From assembly GCA_934216625.1 (NCBI GenBank), contig CAKQCC010000025.1:1-9529 (forward strand): a stretch of DNA of 9,529 nucleotides, given 5' to 3'. Source of the stretch: an uncultured Lactobacillaceae bacterium. Its GTDB lineage: Bacteria > Bacillota > Bacilli > Lactobacillales > Lactobacillaceae. This document shows positions 5,262 to 9,529 of the stretch, in pieces. The notes under the pieces are model-generated. The model saw only the letters and a list, made by a program, of their open reading frames with translations, was not told the origin of the DNA and ran no database searches. Both the position numbers and the translations under genes were made by a program. How positions within the stretch are numbered: position 1 is the first letter of the stretch; each line of letters opens with the position of its first letter.

Positions 5262-5905
5262 CTCTTGGTTTTTCCGGAATTCAATTTAATTCCGAGGTGC
5301 TTTAAGATTAACTTGAGCTCGTTATCAAGCTGTTTCCCCTGCTGCTGAGTTAAATACGACTTTGGATCAACGTTCGCGAAAGCGTCTTGATTTAAATTAG
5401 AGAACTGAACCTGCCGATATCGGAACGCAGCGTCAATAATTGAATTGATTCCCTGGATAATATCGATGATTCTGGTAGCTAATTGCTTGGGCTGAGTTGG
5501 CTTTTCGACCCAGATGGTCCGGTGCAGGATTACGTAAGCCCCACGTCGTGAACCGAAATTGGTAGCTGCCAAATGACACTGCTTCAGGATCCGGTTAAAC
5601 GAGGCGTTGTGAGTTCTGGCAAATTGCGAAATAAACACAATGTTGTTGGCGTTAATCGAGATGGTGGTGTCAACTCCCCGGCGTAAAAGCCGGTGCTCCT
5701 TTTTACCAATTCGTTCCTGAATAAACAGGAAGAAGTCACTTGCCTGGGTTGAATTATACCGCAGCGTGTAATTGTAAGCGTGAACCCGCATGGTAAAATT
5801 GTTGGAAGTGATCCCGATGATCCCAGCCTGTTCTTCCCGAAGCCTTAGGTAATTCTTGACTGGGTTTAAGTTAATGACGTAAGGCGGCCGAGTCGTAAAT
5901 TCCAT
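5258..5905 (-). CDS. Unrecognised 215-residue protein
   Basis: No family is recognised. The sequence looks globular and soluble: a beta-rich N-terminal half (about 1-135, with alternating hydrophobic stretches such as GIIGITSNNFTMRVHAYNYTL and TTISINANNIVFISQF) and a helical C-terminal half (about 139-215) rich in Gln, Asn and Lys. GAGGAG at 5919-5914 lies 8 bases before the ATG at 5905, so the start is well supported. It stands alone between two plus-strand units. A terminator-like hairpin sits about 20 bases upstream of the ribosome binding site, so transcription of this gene would have to read through it, a layout seen in attenuated leaders. Its last four bases, CTAG, are shared with the convergent zinc-ribbon gene. 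Confidence 0.65.
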   Translation of the reverse strand: MEFTTRPPYVINLNPVKNYLRLREEQAGIIGITSNNFTMRVHAYNYTLRYNSTQASDFFLFIQERIGKKEHRLLRRGVDTTISINANNIVFISQFARTHNASFNRILKQCHLAATNFGSRRGAYVILHRTIWVEKPTQPKQLATRIIDIIQGINSIIDAAFRYRQVQFSNLNQDAFANVDPKSYLTQQQGKQLDNELKLILKHLGIKLNSGKTKS

Positions 5906-5940
5906 TCATAAATCTCCTCGTAAATTGAATAAAACAAAAG

Positions 5941-5959
5941 GGATGCTAGAATAGCATCC
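5941..5959 (-). terminator. Intrinsic terminator-like hairpin upstream of the 215-residue gene
   Basis: GGATGCTA at 5941-5948 and TAGCATCC at 5952-5959 form a perfect 8-bp stem with a 3-base loop. On the minus strand it is followed at once by CTTTTGTTTTATT, a good U-tract. On the plus strand the nearest T-run is about 12 bases away. It is therefore a minus-strand terminator, ending a short RNA from about 6110-5960 or attenuating the gene at 5905. Confidence 0.65.
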
Positions 5960-5974
5960 TGTCCAGATTAATTT

Positions 5975-6034
5975 TTATTTAACAGCTAAAAAGATTGAAC
6001 CACAAATATATAAAATGGTACAAGCAATTAGTAT
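5975..6034 (-). other. Possible hydrophobic mini-ORF without a standard start codon
   Basis: On the minus strand AGGGGAAGG (6051-6043) resembles a ribosome binding site. Eight bases later an ATA codon (6034) opens a frame ending at TAA (5977-5975). It would give 19 residues, ILIACTILYICGSIFLAVK, a single hydrophobic helix ending in Lys. The terminator-like hairpin follows 15 bases after the stop. A TAG lies at 6052-6050 in frame, and no ATG, GTG or TTG exists in this frame, so the ORF is either started at AUA, a decayed gene, or chance. It resembles in size and character leader peptides or type I toxin peptides, but no family is recognised. Confidence 0.25.
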
Positions 6035-6088
6035 CTTAAAAACCTTCCCCTATTAAATCAAAACCGGGAACGATTAGCTCCTCGGATA

Positions 6089-6104
6089 ATAACTATTCAG
6101 TTAT
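6089..6104. repeat. Dyad ATAACT-ATTC-AGTTAT in the promoter region of the 6157 gene
   Basis: A perfect 6-bp inverted repeat around a 4-base centre lies where the -35 region of the plus-strand promoter would be. It is followed by no T-run, so it is not a terminator. It is a candidate operator, with no direct evidence of a binding protein. Confidence 0.35.
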
Positions 6105-6112
6105 CACGTTCA

Positions 6113-6121
6113 TGGTATAAC
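6113..6121 (+). promoter_or_regulatory. Extended -10 promoter TGGTATAAC for the 94-residue gene
   Basis: TGG followed by TATAAC (five of six matches) forms an extended -10 element. There is no convincing -35, which extended -10 promoters can lack. Transcription would begin near 6128, about 29 bases before the ATG at 6157, with AAGGA at 6144-6148 in between. Confidence 0.45.
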
Positions 6122-6156
6122 ATTAAGAATTAGATTCAAGTTTAAGGACGGATTGA

Positions 6157-6441
6157 ATGATTCATTATTCAGAATATCACATCATTATTATGCGGGACAC
6201 TAAGCGGCCAACGGTTTTAAAACGAGATGAGAGCGGGTATGGCTACCGAACCGACCGGCCTCGTCACATTTTGCAGGACGTCGGTTGTTTATGGGACCGA
6301 ACCGAAATCTATCACTTGTTAAACGCAATTCAACAAAATACTGGCCAAGTAATTCCGATCTTGAGGAAATTTACTAAGCACCCGAATTTAAGTAATTGTT
6401 ATATCGTTTGGGCTGATCAATTCAGGGACGGTAATTATTAG
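6157..6441 (+). CDS. Unrecognised 94-residue protein
   Basis: I do not recognise a family. The protein is small, soluble-looking and rich in Arg, His, Tyr and Trp. It begins with a short beta-prone stretch (MIHYSEYHIIIM), then a charged segment (about 13-40, TKRPTVLKRDESGYGYRTDRPR), a probable helix (RTEIYHLLNAIQQ at about 48-60) and a C-terminal stretch containing YIVWADQF (82-89). AAGGA at 6144-6148 stands 8 bases before the ATG, which supports this start over the internal Met12. It is a single-gene unit with its own promoter, and its TAG stop overlaps the TAA of the convergent mgtC-like gene in TTAG at 6438-6441. Confidence 0.6.
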   Translation: MIHYSEYHIIIMRDTKRPTVLKRDESGYGYRTDRPRHILQDVGCLWDRTEIYHLLNAIQQNTGQVIPILRKFTKHPNLSNCYIVWADQFRDGNY

Positions 6442-7118
6442 CGGCGGTTAAACCGGGCTTGTTTAATTAGTCGACTTCGGTTCAGCGCTAAAATAATTCG
6501 ACTGACGTTAGTTTTATGCTGATTCATCAAGCCTTCAGCTTGTAGTAGCATTTCATGATCGTCGACGGAAATTACCTCAATTTCCGGATTTTCGATATGG
6601 TTCTTTTTAAGGATTTTTTTAATCGTCAGCAAAGTTGAAACTTGGTTATTAGCCCGAATCTGTAAGCGAACACTAACGTTGTTAACGAGCCATTCACCCA
6701 ACGAATCGTCGTGAAACATAAACTGAATTGCGACGATTATAACAGTTGCAATGATGCCGATCATGTACAATCCGGATCCAATCGTCATCCCGATGGCAGC
6801 GGTTGCCCAGATTCCAGCCGCAGTGGTTAATCCGCTAACCTTAGTGTGACCAGTCAAAATCATTCCGGCGCCGATAAAACCGATCCCACTGATAATTTGG
6901 GCGGCAACTCGTGACGGATCAAGATTAACGTTATGGAGTGAAATCACGTCAGCAAAACCATATTTAGACTCAATAGTGGTTAAAGCCGCACCAACCGCCA
7001 CTACGATGTGAGTTCTAATTCCGGCACTTTTGAATTGCCGTGATCTTTCGTAACCAATTGAGCCGCCGCAAAGCAAAGCAATCATTAAACGGAACGTCCA
7101 CTCTAATTCGGTTAACAT
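6438..7118 (-). CDS. MgtC/SapB family membrane protein
   Basis: This 226-residue membrane protein belongs to the MgtC/SapB family, whose founding member supports growth in low magnesium and modulates ATP synthase and membrane potential in pathogens. Its biochemical role in lactic acid bacteria is not established. The family blocks are all present: GYERSRQFKSAGIRTH (22-37), DPSRVAAQIISGIGFIGAG (67-85) and GLTTAAGIWATAAIG (96-110). About four or five helices span 8-135. The soluble C-terminal part (about 147-226) matches the ACT-like tail found in longer MgtC proteins. AGGTGA lies about 10 bases before the ATG at 7118. It is the last gene of the murI operon, 24 bases after the DUF805 gene. No magnesium riboswitch is seen upstream. 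Confidence 0.9.
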   Translation of the reverse strand: MLTELEWTFRLMIALLCGGSIGYERSRQFKSAGIRTHIVVAVGAALTTIESKYGFADVISLHNVNLDPSRVAAQIISGIGFIGAGMILTGHTKVSGLTTAAGIWATAAIGMTIGSGLYMIGIIATVIIVAIQFMFHDDSLGEWLVNNVSVRLQIRANNQVSTLLTIKKILKKNHIENPEIEVISVDDHEMLLQAEGLMNQHKTNVSRIILALNRSRLIKQARFNRR

Positions 7119-7142
7119 TGATATAAAATCACCTGATCTTGA

Positions 7143-7613
7143 TCAATCTTTAAACTGATGGCTTGGCAACATCGGCAAAATTAAAGCAATCACAATGCAA
7201 ATAAATTCCAAAAAGTCACACGCGTTCACTAACGCGTTCGCCAGCAACGATCCTTCTTGATTAGTAATTGTTAATTTGGTGATTGCTTTAAAGCAGTATG
7301 GCGCAAAACAGGTCAATAATATCCACCATCCACTGATCCCGGCGTCTTGGTAACGCCGAATGGTTAAACTAATGATGGGAATTAAGGCCACCAGGCTGTA
7401 AATAATCAATAAGCTAATTCCGGTCCAAAACGTTCCCTCGGAATTTTTTAAGTAGCCGACCAGAGTAACTATCGCGAGCCCAATCCTGATTAGCCAATTC
7501 CACATGAATGGCCACCAATAGTCATTGCGGTTACTATGAGCTTTGAATTGAAAATAATTCTTCCAAAAAGCTTGGTACGCTCGGAAAAGATTATTATTTT
7601 GAGAATTTTCCAT
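7143..7613 (-). CDS. DUF805 family membrane protein
   Basis: This 156-residue protein is of the DUF805 family, small inner-membrane proteins of unknown function. The N-terminal cytosolic part leads into FWKNYFQFKAHSNRNDYWWPF (about 16-36), matching the family's f..R.sR.eyW pattern. The second block, IPIISLTIRRYQDAGISGWW (78-97), matches the typical liP.lal..RRl.D.g.sgWw. Four helices are likely, about 40-54, 63-83, 96-112 and 130-149. I place the start at the ATG at 7613. AGGTGA (7624-7619) lies 5 bases before it, whereas a GTG at 7622 lies inside that site and cannot use it. It sits between murI and the mgtC-like gene with short gaps of 13 and 24 bases. Confidence 0.85.
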   Translation of the reverse strand: MENSQNNNLFRAYQAFWKNYFQFKAHSNRNDYWWPFMWNWLIRIGLAIVTLVGYLKNSEGTFWTGISLLIIYSLVALIPIISLTIRRYQDAGISGWWILLTCFAPYCFKAITKLTITNQEGSLLANALVNACDFLEFICIVIALILPMLPSHQFKD

Positions 7614-7618
7614 AAAGA

Positions 7619-7624
7619 TCACCT
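7619..7624 (-). promoter_or_regulatory. Ribosome binding site AGGTGA that decides the DUF805 start
   Basis: AGGTGA contains the in-frame GTG at 7622 that would otherwise add three residues. The ATG at 7613 is 5 bases downstream and is the better start. The same AGGTGA variant precedes the XRE-type gene and the mgtC-like gene in this window. Confidence 0.6.
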
Positions 7625-7626
7625 AT

Positions 7627-8412
7627 TTACTTTAAAATTCGGCCATGGTACATGTCGGAATAAAATTTAATCTGCTGAGCAGTGGCGTTACTACTCATAA
7701 AATGAATCGATTGTTTTTGGCTTTTCGGGGCCCTTAAATGCCGACGACGCAAATCATAATCAACGTACCTTGCTAAACCGTCGTATCCGGTATAAATTTT
7801 GGGCCGATCGTTGAATTCGCGCTCAATGATTGATTTAATGTATGGATAATGCGTGCATCCTAAAACAACCGAATCAATCCGATACTTTCTAATTGGATCA
7901 AGCAGCCGGTGAATTAAGCGCTTAATTTTGGGTAAATTACGCTGACCGCCTTCAATTAGATCAGCTAGTCCCGGGCAAGGAACTGAATAAATATGATGAT
8001 TCACCTGGTATTGATCAAGCTGCCGATTGTACTTGGGCAAACTGATCGTTAACGGGGTCCCCATCACCGCAATATTAATTCCACCGTTGTCAACGGCTTG
8101 CTTTAAAGCGGGTTCGATCCCGAAAATGGGCAATTGGGGATGCAGTTGCATTAACTTACCCTTGGCCGAACTAGTGGCCGTATTACAGGCAATCACGAAC
8201 GCCTTAATTGGGAACCGACTGGTCAAGTTTTTAAAAACTTGATTAGTTAATTTAATAACTTCGGATTTAGTGCGTTCACCATAGGGCGCATTTTTGGAAT
8301 CACCATAAAAAACAAATTTTTCGTTTGGCAATGCCCTTGCCAAAACCCTAAGCGTGCTGGTACCACCAACTCCGGAATCCATAACCCCAATTGGCCTTTG
8401 ATTGATTTTCAT
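7627..8412 (-). CDS. murI: Glutamate racemase
   Basis: Glutamate racemase converts L-glutamate to the D-glutamate needed for peptidoglycan precursors, in the cytosol and without cofactor. The 261-residue length is normal. The two catalytic cysteines are in the standard motifs: Cys76 in VIACNTATS (73-81) and Cys186 in VLGCTHYP (183-190). The N-terminal IGVMDSGVGG (8-17) supplies Asp12 and Ser13, and FYGDSKNAPYG (35-45) is the usual substrate loop. GIEPALKQAV (98-107) is also typical. AAGGA at 8426-8422 lies 9 bases before the ATG. It is the third gene of a five-gene operon. In other lactobacilli murI is often followed by a nucleotide pyrophosphatase gene, as I recall; here DUF805 and MgtC-like genes follow instead. 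An aspartate racemase is less likely because of the paired Cys motifs and the IGVMDSGVGG signature. Confidence 0.96.
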   Translation of the reverse strand: MKINQRPIGVMDSGVGGTSTLRVLARALPNEKFVFYGDSKNAPYGERTKSEVIKLTNQVFKNLTSRFPIKAFVIACNTATSSAKGKLMQLHPQLPIFGIEPALKQAVDNGGINIAVMGTPLTISLPKYNRQLDQYQVNHHIYSVPCPGLADLIEGGQRNLPKIKRLIHRLLDPIRKYRIDSVVLGCTHYPYIKSIIEREFNDRPKIYTGYDGLARYVDYDLRRRHLRAPKSQKQSIHFMSSNATAQQIKFYSDMYHGRILK

Positions 8413-8430
8413 TTTAATTCATCCTTAAAA

Positions 8431-8793
8431 TTAAAAAATTGCTTTAGAATTTACGATTCCTTTGATTCGGCCAGCTAATTTAAACGAACGCCAGTCAATT
8501 TGAACTAATTTTAATTGGTCTAAAGCCGCAAAATTAAAGTTAACTGATGGCTGATTAAACATAAATTGTTTAGCAACGATTCGCTTGTTTAGGTCAAACG
8601 AGCAATTATTCCGCATTTTTTTAATTAAATAGTTAAGCACTCCTAAAGTATCTGAAGTTTGGGTCTTAGCCGTTAATTTAGCGTCCTGATCATCATTAAT
8701 GTTCTCGTCAAAACTGGTTAAACTTTTTACAATTCGGGGCCGAATTCTAGGCCGTCGGGTGAATTGTTTTAATTTTTTCTTACTAATTCGCAT
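8431..8793 (-). CDS. Unrecognised small basic protein, second gene of the murI operon
   Basis: This 120-residue protein is of no recognised family. The first 23 residues contain 11 Lys or Arg (RISKKKLKQFTRRPRIRPRIVK), an unusually basic stretch suggestive of RNA, DNA or phospholipid contact. An acidic and Ser/Thr-rich linker (about 25-48) follows, then a more ordered C-terminal region (about 50-120). There is no membrane helix. GGAAG lies about 12 bases before the ATG at 8793, rather far, so expression may depend on coupling with the upstream gene 19 bases away. It ends 18 bases before murI. The dense Lys/Arg content partly reflects AAA/CGx codons in this AT-rich DNA but is well above its neighbours. 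Confidence 0.6.
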   Translation of the reverse strand: MRISKKKLKQFTRRPRIRPRIVKSLTSFDENINDDQDAKLTAKTQTSDTLGVLNYLIKKMRNNCSFDLNKRIVAKQFMFNQPSVNFNFAALDQLKLVQIDWRSFKLAGRIKGIVNSKAIF

Positions 8794-8812
8794 TAATTTT
8801 GGCTACTTCCTT

Positions 8813-9325
8813 TTACTGCCAATTGGATTGACGCTGCTTCAAATTAATTTCCGCGTAATGAATAATACTAAGGGCCATCACCGCGTATTCAGCAATCGCC
8901 TTTTTTAAATTTGAATAACCATGAGTATGAAAATGTTGAACGATTTTGCCGTTCTGGTTTACAGGCTTTAGGTAACTGAACATACTGTTAGGACTGTTCA
9001 TGTAACGAACTAAACCGTTGGTGTAAATTGGAACAACGTTAATTTTCCGAACTTTAGTCTGCTTTAATTGTAGATTATAAATAATTTTAATGGCTTCGGT
9101 TGCTAATTTTAGTAAATTGCCGTCGTCATTAAATTCAATGTCATGATTATTGATTTTAACGTGAAGGTCAATACTGAACCCCAAAGCTTTCTTGTTCGAA
9201 ATTTGAACGCTAGCAAAATTAATTAATTTAATTACGTAATTTTGTTCGTTCAGCCTTAATAATTGAATATTAAGTCCATAGGGTTGCTTTCTTAAATCAT
9301 CGGTTAGATTATCAAGATCGATCAA
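8813..9325 (-). CDS. Unrecognised 170-residue protein, first gene of the murI operon
   Basis: No family is recognised. The protein looks soluble, with an alternating beta-strand-like first two thirds (about 18-105), a Ser/Asn-rich turn region, a His-rich HFHTHG (131-136) and a C-terminal amphipathic helix (about 138-165). The His cluster could bind metal, but the rest does not match a known metalloenzyme motif. The start is TTG at 9325: an AGGA site 6 bases upstream supports it, and the first in-frame ATG is far inside. A -10 box stands about 40 bases upstream, so this is the first gene of the operon that leads to murI. The B. subtilis gene before its racemase (yslB) encodes a different protein, and I see no similarity by eye. 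Confidence 0.6.
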   Translation of the reverse strand: MIDLDNLTDDLRKQPYGLNIQLLRLNEQNYVIKLINFASVQISNKKALGFSIDLHVKINNHDIEFNDDGNLLKLATEAIKIIYNLQLKQTKVRKINVVPIYTNGLVRYMNSPNSMFSYLKPVNQNGKIVQHFHTHGYSNLKKAIAEYAVMALSIIHYAEINLKQRQSNWQ

Positions 9326-9362
9326 CTAAATTCCTGATTTCTAATTAATTTATCCAAAGATT

Positions 9363-9368
9363 ATTATA
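9363..9368 (-). promoter_or_regulatory. TATAAT -10 box of the murI operon promoter
   Basis: On the minus strand a perfect TATAAT (9368-9363) is preceded by TTGCTA at 15 bases or TTTTGC at 17 bases, so the -35 is weak. Transcription would begin near 9356, about 30 bases before the TTG at 9325. It diverges from the tRNA promoter about 40 bases away. Confidence 0.5.
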
Positions 9369-9407
9369 CAACAACTCGTTAACTAGCAAAATAATTAAGA
9401 ACTAAAT

Positions 9408-9435
9408 TTGAACTTAATCGAATCTGTGATATAAT
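9408..9435 (+). promoter_or_regulatory. Strong promoter of the tRNA gene
   Basis: TTGAAC (9408-9413) and TATAAT (9430-9435) are separated by 16 bases, and TGA precedes the -10 to make a full extended -10 element. Transcription would begin near 9442, leaving a leader of about 12 bases before the tRNA at 9454. The strength fits a stable-RNA gene or the first gene of a tRNA cluster continuing past the window. Confidence 0.7.
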
Positions 9436-9453
9436 TATCAATGTAAATAATTT

Positions 9454-9528
9454 GGAGGATTAGCTCAGTTGGTCCAGAGCACTTGCATCACACGCAAGGG
9501 GTCGTGGGTTCGAATCCCACATCCGCCA
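9454..9528 (+). tRNA. tRNA-Val (anticodon CAC)
   Basis: A 75-base cloverleaf can be drawn. Acceptor GGAGGAT (9454-9460) pairs with ATCCGCC (9521-9527), and the D-arm is GCTC...GAGC (9463-9480). The anticodon stem CTTGC/GCAAG (9482-9498) holds the loop ATCACAC, giving anticodon CAC for the valine codon GUG. The T-arm is GTGGG-TTCGAAT-CCCAC (9504-9520) and the discriminator is A at 9528. Position 35-36 AC and A73 agree with valine identity. One acceptor pair, position 3 with 70, is an A-G mismatch. CCA is not encoded, since the base after the discriminator is T, so it would be added after transcription. Confidence 0.9.
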
Positions 9529-9529
9529 T

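Larger units (their letters stand above)
5906..6156. other. Intergenic region (251 bases) between two divergent genes
   Basis: This is the longest stretch without a clear gene. From left to right it holds the ribosome binding site of the 215-residue gene (5914-5919), a minus-strand terminator-like hairpin (5941-5959), a possible hydrophobic mini-ORF on the minus strand (5975-6034), a dyad (6089-6104), an extended -10 box for the plus strand (6113-6121) and the AAGGA site (6144-6148) of the gene at 6157. On the minus strand TTGAAT (around 6140) and TATACC (around 6120), 15 bases apart, are a weak promoter candidate. I recognise no riboswitch or T-box. Confidence 0.5.

Noticed and set aside
5275..5294. 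Hairpin CGGAATT-6-AATTCCG near the junction of the zinc-ribbon and 215-residue genes
   Set aside because: The T-run lies before the stem on the plus strand and reads as A on the minus strand, so it does not fit an intrinsic terminator in either direction. It lies inside coding sequence.
6011..6053. Plus-strand 13-codon frame starting at the ATG at 6015
   Set aside because: It has no ribosome binding site and is antisense to the mini-ORF region. It looks like chance.
8027..8908. Plus-strand open frames at 8027-8242 and 8699-8908
   Set aside because: The first is antisense to murI; the second is antisense to two unassigned genes that are better supported by operon spacing and ribosome binding sites.
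8980..9004. Inverted repeat TGAACA...TGTTCA inside the first gene of the murI operon
   Set aside because: It is short, lies within coding sequence, and has a long unpaired centre.

Overview
The window looks like chromosomal DNA of a low-GC Gram-positive lactic acid bacterium, most likely a member of the Lactobacillaceae. The reasons are the AT-rich sequence, the strong AAGGAG/AGGTGA ribosome binding sites, the TATAAT promoters, frequent TTG starts, a Cof-type HAD phosphatase, an AEC-family permease, an MgtC/SapB protein, a DUF805 membrane protein, a MurI glutamate racemase, and a valine tRNA with no encoded CCA. The species is inferred only from this general character. I see no phage, transposon, plasmid or CRISPR signature.

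Layout. (1) Bases 1-1014, plus strand: the 3' part of a Cof-type HAD phosphatase gene, cut by the window edge, and a small three-helix membrane protein. (2) Bases 995-4382, minus strand: a tight seven-gene run. In transcription order it encodes an AEC permease, a small KOW/SH3-like basic protein, a small XRE-type DNA-binding protein, a two-helix membrane peptide, a short DNPH1/Rcl-like nucleotide N-hydrolase homologue, a class I glutamine-amidotransferase-fold hydrolase (peptidase C26, PuuD-like) and an unrecognised protein. (3) Bases 4477-5261, plus strand: an unrecognised basic protein and a double zinc-ribbon protein coupled by a TTGA overlap, divergent from the permease. (4) Bases 5258-5905, minus strand: an unrecognised 215-residue protein. 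Its roughly 250-base upstream region carries an intrinsic-terminator-like hairpin and a possible hydrophobic mini-ORF. (5) Bases 6157-6441, plus strand: a 94-residue unrecognised protein with its own promoter. (6) Bases 6438-9325, minus strand: a five-gene operon encoding two unrecognised proteins, MurI, a DUF805 protein and MgtC/SapB. (7) Bases 9408-9528, plus strand: a strong promoter and tRNA-Val(CAC).

The clear functions are D-glutamate supply for the cell wall (MurI), organic-anion export or import (AEC), phosphate-ester hydrolysis (HAD), and two probable small-molecule hydrolases side by side (DNPH1-like and C26). About half of the genes are short proteins I cannot assign. The layout is compact: the three convergent gene pairs overlap by 20, 4 and 4 bases, and genes within operons are separated by 3-39 bases or overlap.

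The points most worth a second look are: a probable AUC start codon for the C26 hydrolase; the DNPH1-like protein with Asp where the family's catalytic Glu normally sits; the terminator-containing leader and mini-ORF before the 215-residue gene; a shared divergent promoter with a dyad that also buries the permease's ribosome binding site; and a mismatch in the acceptor stem of the tRNA.
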